Part shown: piece after piece, positions 8,397-18,088 of the stretch
Numbering within the stretch: position 1 is the stretch's first letter
Layout: every line of letters begins with the position of its first letter
Origin: Viridibacillus arvi
Lineage (GTDB): Bacteria; Bacillota; Bacilli; Bacillales_A; Planococcaceae
NCBI RefSeq assembly: GCF_001274945.1
Contig: NZ_LILB01000001.1
Span: 140,351 to 204,350, forward strand
Direction of reading: 5' to 3'
DNA length: 64,000 nt
The notes under the pieces: generated by a model
The model's database searches: none
Told to the model about the DNA's origin: nothing
What the model saw: only the letters and a program-made list of their open reading frames with translations
Made by a program: the position numbers and the translations under genes

Positions 8397-8879
8397 ATGA
8401 AAAGAAAAGCAACATTATTGATCTTATTTCTCTTATTATAAACCGCTTGTAGTAAGTCCAGTAGTGGTGAATTCCTAACTACAAATATGTATACCGAATC
8501 ATTAAATGAGGATGAAACATATTATATGGTTAGTGCTATTGAGTGGACAGGTAAAAACCCAGCGGTCATTAATTCCTTGGAGCTAATTAAAGAAGATGGA
8601 AAACCTGTATTATTCGAAGACGATGGCATTTCTTATAAATTTTATGGTGCCGATTCTCAAAAGTCGGAAGGAACATATACATTTGACAATATAGGCGATT
8701 TAAAAGATATAGAAGGACTTAAAGTCAAAGGTAAGGGGAAAATCGTAATAGGAATGACATTAGGTAAAGTAACCAAAGACAGTAATCGTAAACTCAAAGT
8801 GAACTATACGATAAACGGAAAAGTCCGAGAGCAAATAATCCTATCCCATACATATAAAGAACTTAGTACAAGGAAGTAA
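8397..8879 (+). pseudogene. Lipoprotein gene with a stop codon in the signal peptide
   Basis: From ATG 8397 (TAGGAGG eight bases upstream) the frame reads MKRKATLLILFLLL, a TAA at 8439-8441, then TACSKSSSGEF. This is a perfect lipoprotein signal and lipobox broken by one base, since TTA or CAA in place of TAA would restore it. The remaining 130 residues stay open to 8879 and include an IGDLKDIEGLKVKGKGK segment. A cytosolic form could restart at ATG 8487, but no ribosome binding site supports this. The function is unknown. Confidence 0.75.
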
Positions 8880-9078
8880 GTGATTCTATTAAAGTAGATG
8901 ACCGAGGAAGTATGTATCATCTATTCCGATATTTAGGTATTATTATAAAAAGGAAGAATATTCCGATATAAGTATATGAAAAGAACAGAAGACGGTTGTG
9001 AGGAACACAATCAAACTATATGAATTAACTCTTAATAATAAGAGCTGCTGTATATATTAAATACTAGGAGATGATTAA

Positions 9079-9620
9079 ATGGGGAAATTAAGTAAAAGTA
9101 TAATGTTAGGTATGTTAAGTACTGGATTACTATTATCCAGCGTAGTTGTAGTAGACACTGAATCTACTGTTCAAGCAGCTAGTACTAAAACTAGCAATGT
9201 AAAAAGCAAGGAAGTTAGTCAAAAAGCATAGGAGGAGCTGTAGCTATATTTTCTATTGCAAGTTCTGCATGGGACGCTTTTAAGACATTAGTGGGCTATG
9301 CACCTATAACGGGTGGGTCTAGTGATAAAGTACAAGTTAATATTAGATATGATATTAATAAAAAATTTACTTATTTGGACACAGCAGGGAAGTACCAACT
9401 AGGTGCAGTTACCGAACGACTTTATATACATTTTGTAGATACCTATATGTACTTTAATACTAGTCAAGGGGGAAAATCTACTACTCATAAGAATTACTTA
9501 TATAATACGTATACTACACCAAATGATGCTGAACCTTGGAAAAAAGCATTATACTGGGCTGGAGATCCTTGGTCTGAATATTTGAATGTAACAATTTACG
9601 GAAAGCCTTTTTATTTCTAA
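9079..9620 (+). pseudogene. Secreted protein with hydrophobic segment, frameshifted
   Basis: ATG 9079 (GGAG eight bases upstream) starts a 50-aa frame with a signal peptide ending VQAAST and a polar linker, stopping at TAG 9229-9231. One missing base at that point would join it to a frame reading GGAVAIFSIASSAWDAFKTL and then a 100-residue domain rich in Tyr, Trp and Thr that ends at 9620 with YGKPFYF. Signal peptide, Gly/Ala-rich hydrophobic stretch and aromatic tail recall secreted toxins or bacteriocins, but no family is recognised. It may be functional if the lesion is a sequencing error. Confidence 0.65.
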
Positions 9621-9753
9621 ATAAATCTATTCTGGTAAAGGTGTTTATTTAGCCCTTTACCATTTCTAATATATTTAAGTAATTAATAAAATATTTGATT
9701 ATTTTTAACAACTAATTGTAGTGCCTACATTTTCTATTAAAGGATGTGTTAAA

Positions 9754-10272
9754 TTGACTAAGGTTTTAAATTTAGGAATTTGGTTTTTGTTTTTTATTTT
9801 GTTTGTTACTTTATTTTACATTGTTCTTGCCTTTATAAAAAACAAACAACGAAAGTATATTACCAGAGCATTATTGATATTCCTTACCTTACTCTTAACA
9901 ATAGTAGCCTTTTATTTTCCAGTAAAAAATCCACTTCAACAAGCTAAGCAAGTGACATTTACAATAGAGAATGGAGTAAGTGAAGATAAATTAGAAAGTA
10001 AAAAAGTAAATGAAATTAAACAGATTATACAAAATCAGCATTTAATTAAAAATACTTCAAAAACCTTAGTAGGAACTTCTCCATATCCTTTTAATGAGGG
10101 AATAAATATACATATTTCTGGAAATGAAATTTCTTTTAATATGCTTGTCTTTATTCGTATCGATAATCCGAAAGAATCGTATGTAGAATACAATTCTCAA
10201 TATTATTCTATACTTAAATCCGATAAATTTGTGCAGGATATAGTTAAGGTTATCAATCGCTTAGAAAGTTGA
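9754..10272 (+). CDS. Two-TM membrane protein next to the secreted protein
   Basis: The start TTG 9754 is chosen because AAAGGATG lies about seven bases upstream; an in-frame GTG at 9721 has no site. The 172-aa product has two hydrophobic helices within the first 60 residues (FLFFILFVTLFYIVLAF and then ALLIFLTLLLTIVAFYF) followed by a soluble domain of about 110 residues containing a NPKESYVEYNSQYYSIL segment. The family is not recognised. It lies 133 bp after the secreted protein on the same strand and could be an immunity or partner protein; this is inference from position and topology. Confidence 0.65.
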   Translation: MTKVLNLGIWFLFFILFVTLFYIVLAFIKNKQRKYITRALLIFLTLLLTIVAFYFPVKNPLQQAKQVTFTIENGVSEDKLESKKVNEIKQIIQNQHLIKNTSKTLVGTSPYPFNEGINIHISGNEISFNMLVFIRIDNPKESYVEYNSQYYSILKSDKFVQDIVKVINRLES

Positions 10273-10515
10273 TCCGAGAAGTCGCATAGGATTTGAATCC
10301 ATTTGTTGCATTATTAGGAGCATATCGTTTAGTCAAGAATCTGTCGCTATTCTTGACTAACACCCTAAAGCAAAAACAAGTAACGAACAGTTATGATGAT
10401 TTTTTTTGATTTTATGATGAGTATAGACTTTCTTAACTTTATAAGAAGGGGTATATATTTTTATGTCTTTATTCCGAAATGGAGACCGGAGATAACTAAT
10501 TTTATCTGCGGGTTT

Positions 10516-10549
10516 CATTGTTCACAAAATGGTAATTTAGCGAACAATG
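10516..10549. promoter_or_regulatory. Perfect inverted repeat, candidate operator
   Basis: CATTGTTC (10516-10523) and GAACAATG (10542-10549) are exact reverse complements with 18 bases between. The element sits directly upstream of a TATAAT at 10573-10578, in a place where a regulator could control the short transcript that ends at 10675. The -35 region is poor. Confidence 0.4.
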
Positions 10550-10584
10550 TAGAATTGGAAAAAAGTATATAGTATAATAAGTAT

Positions 10585-10675
10585 ATAACTTTTCATACCA
10601 AAAGGAGCACTTTATATACTTAACTGAATAATCTAAAACGCCCTCCAGCTTAATTTGTTGGAGGGCGTTTTTTCT
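10585..10675 (+). ncRNA. Candidate small RNA with strong terminator
   Basis: A TATAAT at 10573-10578 predicts a start near 10585. The transcript would hold an AAAAGGAG stretch but no downstream start codon, and would end in a perfect 13-bp hairpin, AAAACGCCCTCCA/TGGAGGGCGTTTT (10635-10647, 10659-10671), followed by Ts. The nearest upstream gene ends 360 bp away, so the terminator is unlikely to be its own. The rest of 10273-11109 holds no gene. Confidence 0.4.
10635..10675 (+). terminator. Strong intrinsic terminator without an adjacent gene
   Basis: A 13-bp perfect stem rich in GC (ACGCCCTCCA) with an 11-base loop is followed by TTTTTTC. It insulates the polysaccharide operon from upstream transcription. 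Confidence 0.85.
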
Positions 10676-11005
10676 GTGATCTTCAACATTATTCCTTTAT
10701 TGAGGAGAGTGAAAAAATTATATTACAAACATCAGTTATGACAAACAGTACATCTGATTTGTATGCTGTACTGCAATTCATAAATAAACAATTCATTTAC
10801 AAAGTTAATAAATTGACAATATTATTTAACTTTTAGATTAATGTTCACGCTTTTATTAGATGGATTATTTAATACAATTTCAAAAGACAGATCGAAACAA
10901 ATGGATAATACGATACATATGCTAAAAAGTATTGAATTTATTAACAAACCTTGATTATTTACATTTATTAATAAAAATTTACAAATCATTAATGATAAAG
11001 AATCA

Positions 11006-11026
11006 TTACATTAACAAATAATGTAA
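11006..11026. promoter_or_regulatory. Palindrome upstream of the polysaccharide operon
   Basis: TTACATTA and TAATGTAA are perfect arms around ACAAA, 84 bp before the first start codon, inside a very AT-rich tract with further TTTACA/TTACAA words. It may be an operator or part of the operon promoter region; no convincing -35/-10 pair was fixed. Confidence 0.35.
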
Positions 11027-11109
11027 AAATAGATGTTACAATGAACAAGCTATCAGATGTAATTTAAAACTGTTTCGGTAAAAACATCTAATTTAGGAGG
11101 ATACTCTAA

Positions 11110-12366
11110 TTGTCAAAAACTAAAGTATTGATTATCACTCAAAATTTTCATCCTGAAATTGGTAGCCACGCAAATAGAATGAATAATATTTTTCAATTAC
11201 TACAGATAGATGGCTATGAGGTCTCTGTCTTGACTACGGAACCGTCTTATCCAAACAAACATCTTTATGAAGATGAGAAGTTTTGGAATAACAAATCGTT
11301 AAATGATCATGAGAATATTCATAGAGTCCATGTTAAAAATAGAAAATATGCATTTAGTATGTTAAATAGGTTAATCCACTATATTGAAATTTCATTAAAA
11401 ATGCTATTTTTTGTTTTATTTGATAAGCAAAAATATGATGTAGTATTTGTTACATCGCCAGCTATTTTTATGGCGTTTGTTGGTGTCATAGCGAAAATTA
11501 AGTATAAATCAAAATTTATTTTAGATATTAGAGATCTTTGGCCCGAATCATTAAAAGGGGTTGGAGTTTTTAATAACAAGTGGATCATTAAGTTTTTTTC
11601 GATATTAGAAGTTTATTTATATAGAAAAGCAAACTACATCGTCATTAACAGTATTGGTTTTATGGATTATATCGTAAAAAAGTCAAAAGTAGACCGCAAC
11701 AAAATCATATTCATTCCAAATGCTGCTCGAGAATTTGAGGTGAATGCAATAAACAAAAAAGATGACCAATTTAAAGTCATCTATACAGGTAATATTGGAC
11801 TCGCTCAGGATGTAGAGTTCCTCAAAAAATTAGTTCAACACTTGAATCAAAATCATATTTCGATCACTATCGTTGGCTATGGACAAAAGAAAAATGAGCT
11901 ATTCAAGTTTATTAGCGATAACAAATTAGATAATGTAACAATCGAAAATCCTACTACTCGACATGAGTGTTTAAAGTTAAATGCAAAACATGATGTTGGT
12001 GTACTAGCCTTAAATAATAAGGAAGTATTTGATACAGTTTTACCAGGTAAATTAATCGATTATATGTCATCTGGATTGCCAGTTGTAGCAGCTGTTTCAG
12101 GATATTCAAAAGAGCTTATAGAAGAGAATCAAACAGGCTTTGTTTCTGAAAATCGAGATGCTGCGGAAATTGTAGAATATATTTTGATGTTAAAAAATAA
12201 TCCTAAAATACGAAACAAAATAGCAAATAATAGTATGAATTTGATTAGAAAACATTTTTTATGGGAAAAAAATATAAAAAAATTAACGTGTTTATTTGAA
12301 AAGGATTATAAATTAAGAGAAAGAGAACCATTAAACAATAGAATAGATAGGGATTTAACATTATGA
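11110..12366 (+). CDS. Family 4 glycosyltransferase (WbuB/WcaI-like)
   Basis: The 418-aa GT-B enzyme transfers a sugar from a nucleotide donor to a lipid-linked glycan on the inner membrane face. The N-terminal part has TQNFHPEIGSHANRM, typical of this branch, and a hydrophobic patch near residues 90-120; ILDIRDLWPES follows. The C-terminal donor domain has IYTGNIGLAQD and the E-x7-E-like region PGKLIDYMSSGLPVVA. The start is TTG with AGGAGGA nine bases before it. It is the first gene of a tight operon and overlaps the next gene by four bases (ATGA). Confidence 0.9.
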   Translation: MSKTKVLIITQNFHPEIGSHANRMNNIFQLLQIDGYEVSVLTTEPSYPNKHLYEDEKFWNNKSLNDHENIHRVHVKNRKYAFSMLNRLIHYIEISLKMLFFVLFDKQKYDVVFVTSPAIFMAFVGVIAKIKYKSKFILDIRDLWPESLKGVGVFNNKWIIKFFSILEVYLYRKANYIVINSIGFMDYIVKKSKVDRNKIIFIPNAAREFEVNAINKKDDQFKVIYTGNIGLAQDVEFLKKLVQHLNQNHISITIVGYGQKKNELFKFISDNKLDNVTIENPTTRHECLKLNAKHDVGVLALNNKEVFDTVLPGKLIDYMSSGLPVVAAVSGYSKELIEENQTGFVSENRDAAEIVEYILMLKNNPKIRNKIANNSMNLIRKHFLWEKNIKKLTCLFEKDYKLREREPLNNRIDRDLTL

Positions 12367-13688
12367 GTAAAAACGTATGTATGTTTGTTTGGAACAATTT
12401 CACTAATGATGCCAGAGTGCTGAGGGAATGTACCGCGTTATCAGAAGAGGGCTATAAAGTAGACCTTATTTGTATTCATGATCCAACTGATAAAAAGATG
12501 AAATTTGAAGAAAAGAGAAGTGAAAACTTTAATGTCTTTAGAGTTCGGAGATACCCCATTCTTTTTACAATACTTCAATCATGTCTCAGATTTTGTTTGA
12601 AGTATAAATTAGTAGGAGGAGTTGCGGCATTCATTTGGGTGTTTTCTGTTTATTTTCTGCCTTTAGCCACGCTCTCATTAACTTTTCTTGGGTTGCTTCT
12701 TCTAAAGACAAAGGTTAAAACAGTGTTTATTAGAGGGAGTATAATTTGTCGGATGATTATAAGGGGCAGCAAGAAAAAATATGATCTGTATCATTCCAAC
12801 GATTTAAATACTTTGCCCCAAGGATTTATATGTTCCAAATGGCGACTGAAAAAGAAAGCACTTATATATGATTCCCATGAAGTTCAAACAAGTAGAACGG
12901 GTTACGATAGTCCAATTTATGGCATGATGGAACAGTTTTTTATTAAAAGAATCGATTCTATGATAGTAGAAAACCATACAAGAGCTAAATACAACGAAGA
13001 CTTATATGGATTTTATCCGAATGTAGTGCATAACTATCCTTTTTTGCAGACAGAAGTTTCAAATGAAACAGTAAATCTTCATAAAATGCTTCAATTACCT
13101 GTAAATGAAAAGATCTTACTTTACCAAGGGGGAATTCAAGCGGGTAGGGGCTTGAAACAATTAATACAGGCCGTTCCAAAATTTAAGGAAGGAACACTTG
13201 TATTAATTGGAGACGGTAGAATAAAACTTGATTTGGTGAAGATGGTGAAGGAAATGAATCTTCAGGAGAAAGTAAGGTTTATACCAAAAGTACCACTTAC
13301 TGAATTACCGAAATATACAAAGAATGCTTATATCGGTTTTCAAGTATTGAATAACACAAACTTTAATCATTACTCAGCTTCTTCAAATAAACTATTTGAA
13401 TATATGATGGCAGGTGTACCAGTGGTTGCATGCGACTTTCCTGAAATCAAAAGAGTAATTGAGGGAGAAAATACAGGGATATGTATCGATTCTCATAATC
13501 CAAGTGCTATTGCTGATGCAGTGAATAGACTAATAGAGAATAGTGAATTACATAACCAATTAAGAGAAAACAGTTTAAAGGCTAGTAAAATTTATAATTG
13601 GGAAAGTGAAAAAGGATTGTTTCTAAATGTTTATACAAAAAGAATGTCTTCATATTTTAAAACGATGGAAACGACTATATCTCATTAA
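12363..13688 (+). CDS. Family 4 glycosyltransferase
   Basis: This 441-aa GT-B enzyme starts at the ATGA overlap with the preceding gene, implying translational coupling. It shows the acceptor-domain opening FVWNNFTNDARVLRE, two hydrophobic segments around residues 75-120 that probably anchor it to the membrane, YHSNDLNTLPQG and IYDSHEVQ, and a donor domain with LLYQGGIQAGRGLKQLI and SSNKLFEYMMAGVPVVACD. Donor and acceptor sugars cannot be read from sequence. Confidence 0.9.
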   Translation: MSKNVCMFVWNNFTNDARVLRECTALSEEGYKVDLICIHDPTDKKMKFEEKRSENFNVFRVRRYPILFTILQSCLRFCLKYKLVGGVAAFIWVFSVYFLPLATLSLTFLGLLLLKTKVKTVFIRGSIICRMIIRGSKKKYDLYHSNDLNTLPQGFICSKWRLKKKALIYDSHEVQTSRTGYDSPIYGMMEQFFIKRIDSMIVENHTRAKYNEDLYGFYPNVVHNYPFLQTEVSNETVNLHKMLQLPVNEKILLYQGGIQAGRGLKQLIQAVPKFKEGTLVLIGDGRIKLDLVKMVKEMNLQEKVRFIPKVPLTELPKYTKNAYIGFQVLNNTNFNHYSASSNKLFEYMMAGVPVVACDFPEIKRVIEGENTGICIDSHNPSAIADAVNRLIENSELHNQLRENSLKASKIYNWESEKGLFLNVYTKRMSSYFKTMETTISH

Positions 13689-13708
13689 AAATAATAGGAG
13701 TGTTAATT

Positions 13709-13966
13709 TTGGATTTAAAAACAAATGACACATCTGAAGAGCTAGATCAACTAACGAAACGACTAATTTATGAAAAACAGTCTAAAATAAGCATTTTTGA
13801 AGAGCTTTTGAGAATATACGAAAGTGAAGAAAAGTTGCTATCGTCGTATAAACAATTATCTGCCCAACATTATGCAATCAGTAATTCAAAACTAGCAAAA
13901 GTAACTTATGCATATTGGAGATTTTTGAAAAGAATTAAGCGAGGCAAGAAAAATGAAAATAGCTAA
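13709..13966 (+). CDS. Small helical/coiled-coil protein in the glycan operon
   Basis: The product has about 85 residues, almost all predicted helical, with Leu/Glu/Lys heptad-like spacing and a basic end (FLKRIKRGKKNENS). TTG 13709 is preferred over GTG 13700 because AGGAG at 13696-13700 lies eight bases before it. Its 3' end overlaps the next gene by 14 bases. No family is recognised; the position suggests a partner or membrane-tethering helper for the double glycosyltransferase. Confidence 0.65.
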   Translation: MDLKTNDTSEELDQLTKRLIYEKQSKISIFEELLRIYESEEKLLSSYKQLSAQHYAISNSKLAKVTYAYWRFLKRIKRGKKNENS

Positions 13967-16670
13967 TTTGGATGAGCAAATCAATCAAATCAAATCGAGA
14001 AAAGAACTAATCGAGTATGCTATTAAAAAAGAAAAATATGAGATCAATCATTTATTAGAAAATAGCAAGTTACCAGATAATATAACCATGGAACCAGTTT
14101 CTTTATTCAATGACGAGGCAGATATATCAATCAAAATGGATAAAGAAGAGTATTTATCTTATAGAGAAGAAGTTGCTGATTTCGAGTATTTTGAAAGTAT
14201 AAAACCATTGCTTGAAATGATACCAGATAGCAACGGAAGTCGTTATTACCAAAAGTATAAAGTAAATGTCGGAATCATAGCAGATGAGTTTTTATTTCAG
14301 TCCTACAAAGATGTAGCAAACTTTTATCCGATTACATTTTCTAATTACAAAGACTATAAAAATAAACTAGATTTCTTATTAGTTGTTAGTACTTGGAAGG
14401 GCTTGGATAAGGCTTGGGAGGGTTTAGGAAATCCTTCATCAAGAAAAAGAGAAGAAGCACATAAAATAATACATTTTTTTAAAAAGAATAAAATTCAAAC
14501 TGTGTTTTACTCTAAAGAAGATCCTGTTAATTATGAAGCATTTATTGGATTAGCAAGAAGATGCGAGTATGTATTTACGACAGCAGTAGAGAAGATTGAA
14601 AGTTATCAAAAAGACTGTCGTCATAACAACATTTTTGTATTAGAGTTTGGTGTAAATCCGCTTTATCATAATCCAATTGGGATAAAAAATATTCAAAAAA
14701 GTAGTGATGTTTTCTTTGCTGGATCGTGGCTAAACAAATATCCGGAAAGGCAAAAGGAAACAATCGAAATATTTGATGGAGTAATTAAGACTAATAGAAG
14801 ATTAAAAATAGTCGATAGAAATTTTCAGCTAAATAAGCCTAACTATTTCTTTCCAACAAAGTATTTACCATATAGTTCACCAGCTATAGAACATGAATAT
14901 CTTCAAAAAGTTCATAAATTATATGATTGGTCTATCAACTTAAACTCAATTAAATTTAGTGAAACAATGTTTGCGAATAGAATTTACGAATTACAGGCAA
15001 TTGGAAATATTATTATCTCTAATTATAGTGTAGGGGTGAATGATAAGTTTCCAAACGTATTTCTTGTGAATCATCAGAACGAGTTAAAGGATATTTTGAA
15101 TGGTTTTACTAGTGAAGAAGTGTATAAACATCAAGTAGTGGGCATTAGAAATGTTATGTCTTATCATACTACGTTTGAAAGATTTGATTATCTATTAGAC
15201 TGTATTGGTTTTAACAGGCAGCTACATTCAAAGAAAGTACTGGTTGTCGCAAATTTAATGAGTAAAGATGTAATACTAGATTTCGAAAATCAAACGTATA
15301 TAGAAAAGGCTTTAATAACTGTAGCTGACTTTAATGAAGAAATAAAACAAGACTATGACTTTATCGCTTTTTTTAATTCAAAATACAATTATCAAGAGTA
15401 TTACCTAGAAGATATGATAAATGGATTTAAATATACGAATTCTGATTATATTGCAAAAAATAGTTATTATGATGGCAACGAGCTTGTCGAAGGTGTTGAA
15501 CATACTTATATCAATGAGATGAAGGATAAATATAAAACAGTGTTTTGGTCAAAGGCTTTCCAATCAAATGAATTGTTGAATATGAACCAAAAACAGATAA
15601 GAGAAAATGGCTATTGTATTGATCATTTTGAATTAAATACAGCATATAAAAAAGATCATTTAGAAAGTGATGATAGAACGTATGAATTATCTGTCATTGT
15701 TCCTGTTTTTAATAATGGAAAATACTTGTTAAACAAGTGTTTTAATAGTCTTAAAAGAAGTAGCATTTTCGAAAAGATGGAGATCATCATTATAGATGAC
15801 GGTTCTTCAAAAAAAGAGACGATTGCAACGATTAATAGAATTGCTAGGGACCATCCTAACATCGTCACCTATTTCTATCATGAAGGGGGAAGTGGGAGTG
15901 CTTCAAGAGCTAGAAATAAGGGAGCGGAACTTGCTACTACCGAATATGTAACGTATTTAGATCCAGACAATGAAGCCGTTAATGATGGCTATGCCAAATT
16001 GTTAAATGTATTAAAAAATGATAATGAATTAGATATAGCCATTGGAAATATGATTAAGCTAAATAATTTGAAAATTGGTAATTTTAAATACTTTGAAACT
16101 GTAATTAATGCTTGTCAGAGCAACATTATCAATTATCCTAAAAAACTATTAATGGATACCGATTTAAGGACACAAAGTATTCAAGCATTAATAGTGAAAA
16201 GGGAAATCATCCTTAACAACAATTTGAAAATGATTGAAAATGCAGGTGGACAAGATACATTGTTTTTCCAAGAACTACTGTTGCATTCAAGTAAAGGGGC
16301 TGTGATTGATAAGGATATACATATTTACTACGCAGCTGTGTCCGGATCTGTAACGAATACGGTAACGAAAGCGTTTTTTGAAAAGTATTATACATTAGAG
16401 AAAGAAAGACTACCATTTTTGATAAAAAACGACCTGTTGGATTTATATATGGAGCGAAGATTTAACTTCTACTTTAGAAATTGGTATCTCATTAGAATTA
16501 AAAAAATTAAGCATGAGGAACAACAAGAAGCTATTGATACGCTCTACAAAATTTATTCATTGTATAAAGAATTTATAATCCAAAAATCCATGGATATAGA
16601 AAAATTTGCTGCTCTATATGAGAAAAGAAAATATAAACAGATTATAAAATATTTTTCTAGCATGAATTGA
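13953..16670 (+). CDS. Bifunctional glycosyltransferase: CgeB-like GT-B plus GT2
   Basis: The 905-aa protein has three parts. Residues 1-45 are a coiled coil continuing the character of the preceding small protein. Residues about 100-430 resemble the CgeB/DUF3880-type GT-B fold, with VFFAGSWLNKYPERQK and the donor-site-like EYLQKVHKLYDWSINLN. Residues about 570-800 are a family 2 GT-A domain: SVIVPVFNNGKYL, IIIIDDGSS, and YLDPDNEAV as the DxD-like metal site. A single chain with two catalytic folds suggests it adds two linkages of a repeat unit or decorates a polymer. The substrates are unknown. Confidence 0.85.
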   Translation: MKIANLDEQINQIKSRKELIEYAIKKEKYEINHLLENSKLPDNITMEPVSLFNDEADISIKMDKEEYLSYREEVADFEYFESIKPLLEMIPDSNGSRYYQKYKVNVGIIADEFLFQSYKDVANFYPITFSNYKDYKNKLDFLLVVSTWKGLDKAWEGLGNPSSRKREEAHKIIHFFKKNKIQTVFYSKEDPVNYEAFIGLARRCEYVFTTAVEKIESYQKDCRHNNIFVLEFGVNPLYHNPIGIKNIQKSSDVFFAGSWLNKYPERQKETIEIFDGVIKTNRRLKIVDRNFQLNKPNYFFPTKYLPYSSPAIEHEYLQKVHKLYDWSINLNSIKFSETMFANRIYELQAIGNIIISNYSVGVNDKFPNVFLVNHQNELKDILNGFTSEEVYKHQVVGIRNVMSYHTTFERFDYLLDCIGFNRQLHSKKVLVVANLMSKDVILDFENQTYIEKALITVADFNEEIKQDYDFIAFFNSKYNYQEYYLEDMINGFKYTNSDYIAKNSYYDGNELVEGVEHTYINEMKDKYKTVFWSKAFQSNELLNMNQKQIRENGYCIDHFELNTAYKKDHLESDDRTYELSVIVPVFNNGKYLLNKCFNSLKRSSIFEKMEIIIIDDGSSKKETIATINRIARDHPNIVTYFYHEGGSGSASRARNKGAELATTEYVTYLDPDNEAVNDGYAKLLNVLKNDNELDIAIGNMIKLNNLKIGNFKYFETVINACQSNIINYPKKLLMDTDLRTQSIQALIVKREIILNNNLKMIENAGGQDTLFFQELLLHSSKGAVIDKDIHIYYAAVSGSVTNTVTKAFFEKYYTLEKERLPFLIKNDLLDLYMERRFNFYFRNWYLIRIKKIKHEEQQEAIDTLYKIYSLYKEFIIQKSMDIEKFAALYEKRKYKQIIKYFSSMN

Positions 16671-16810
16671 AATGTTGGAATTATTTTGAAAGGAAGTGAG
16701 ATGTAAAAGACAACTTTTACTTTGCAAAAAGCGAATGCAAATTGAGGAATTTCATTAGTACATCATCTATTTATTGAACTTATTACCATGAATATTGGAG
16801 GGAAATAATG

Positions 16811-18088
16811 ATGAAATTATGCACTATTGGCCTAGGGTATATCGGCTTGCCGACATCTATCATGTTTGCAAAACACAATGTAGAAGTAGTAGGAGTAGAT
16901 GTGAAGAAGGACGTAATAGATGCATTGAATAATGGTGAAATTCATATTGAAGAGCCTGGTCTACAGACAGCACTTGATGAAGTCATTGCAATGGGTACTT
17001 TTAGAGCGTCAATTACTCCTGAAACGGCTGATGTGTTTATTATTGCTGTTCCTACACCTAATAATCAGGACCTATATAAATCTTGTGATTTGACCTATGT
17101 TAATAGTGCAATAAAATCTATATTACCTTATTTAAAAAGAGGTAATATAATAATCGTTGAATCGACAATTGCTCCTCGTAGTATGGATGATGTTATCAAA
17201 CCGTTAGTAGATCAAACAGGCTTTGTAGTTGGTAAAGACATTTTCCTTGTACACTGTCCTGAAAGAGTACTGCCCGGTCAGATTTTCCATGAGTTAGTGT
17301 TTAATAATAGGATAGTTGGCGGAATTACTCCTGCATGTGAAGAAGCAGGGGCTATCGTTTATAGCACTTTTGTAAAAGGTGAAATTATTAAAACGGATGC
17401 GAGAACAGCGGAGATGTCTAAGTTAATGGAGAATACATTTAGAGATGTGAATATAGCACTTGCAAATGAATTAGCGAATGTATGTCATCGATTAGAGATA
17501 AATGTATTAGATGTAATCGAAATGGCCAATAAACATCCACGTGTCAATATACATACACCAGGTCCAGGTGTAGGAGGTCACTGCTTAGCTGTCGATCCAT
17601 ACTTTATCGTTGCAAAGGCACCAGAAATTGCTCAGTTAATAAAGTTATCACGTACTGTTAACACCTCTATGCCTCAATTTGTAGTAGAGAATGTCAATAA
17701 ACTAATGAGTAATGTCGAAGGAAAAGTTATTACTATTTTAGGCCTCACATATAAAGGTAATGTGGATGACATTCGTGAAAGTCCAGCAATTGAAGTATTC
17801 AAACAATTACAAGCAGAGCATAATTATGAAGTACGAGCTTATGATCCACACGTTAAATTAGATTGGGTTATACAAGATTTAGAGCTAGCGGTAAAAGACT
17901 CTGATCTCATCGTTGTATTATCTGATCATGATGAGTTTAAGGAATTTGGAGATCCGGACTTTTCCACTATGTCAAATATAAGGATTTTTGATACAAAAAA
18001 TGTAGTCAAACGTGTTCCCAATTATGTTGAATATATTAATTATGGAAACCTTTATAACTATACTAAAAAGAAAGCAACTGCTGTATGA
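16811..18088 (+). CDS. UDP-N-acetylmannosamine/UDP-glucose 6-dehydrogenase (WecC-like)
   Basis: This 425-aa cytoplasmic enzyme makes a UDP-uronic acid with two NAD+. The Rossmann start is IGLGYIGLPT, the active Cys is C258 in GVGGHCLAVDP, and STIAPRS and GLTYKGNVDDIRESPA are further family motifs. GGHCLAVDPYF fits the UDP-ManNAc dehydrogenase (WecC) branch better than the UDP-glucose branch, so an aminouronic acid is the likely product; this is inference. ATG 16811 lies eight bases after GGAGGG and 16808 only five. Its end overlaps the exporter permease by four bases. Confidence 0.9.
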   Translation: MKLCTIGLGYIGLPTSIMFAKHNVEVVGVDVKKDVIDALNNGEIHIEEPGLQTALDEVIAMGTFRASITPETADVFIIAVPTPNNQDLYKSCDLTYVNSAIKSILPYLKRGNIIIVESTIAPRSMDDVIKPLVDQTGFVVGKDIFLVHCPERVLPGQIFHELVFNNRIVGGITPACEEAGAIVYSTFVKGEIIKTDARTAEMSKLMENTFRDVNIALANELANVCHRLEINVLDVIEMANKHPRVNIHTPGPGVGGHCLAVDPYFIVAKAPEIAQLIKLSRTVNTSMPQFVVENVNKLMSNVEGKVITILGLTYKGNVDDIRESPAIEVFKQLQAEHNYEVRAYDPHVKLDWVIQDLELAVKDSDLIVVLSDHDEFKEFGDPDFSTMSNIRIFDTKNVVKRVPNYVEYINYGNLYNYTKKKATAV

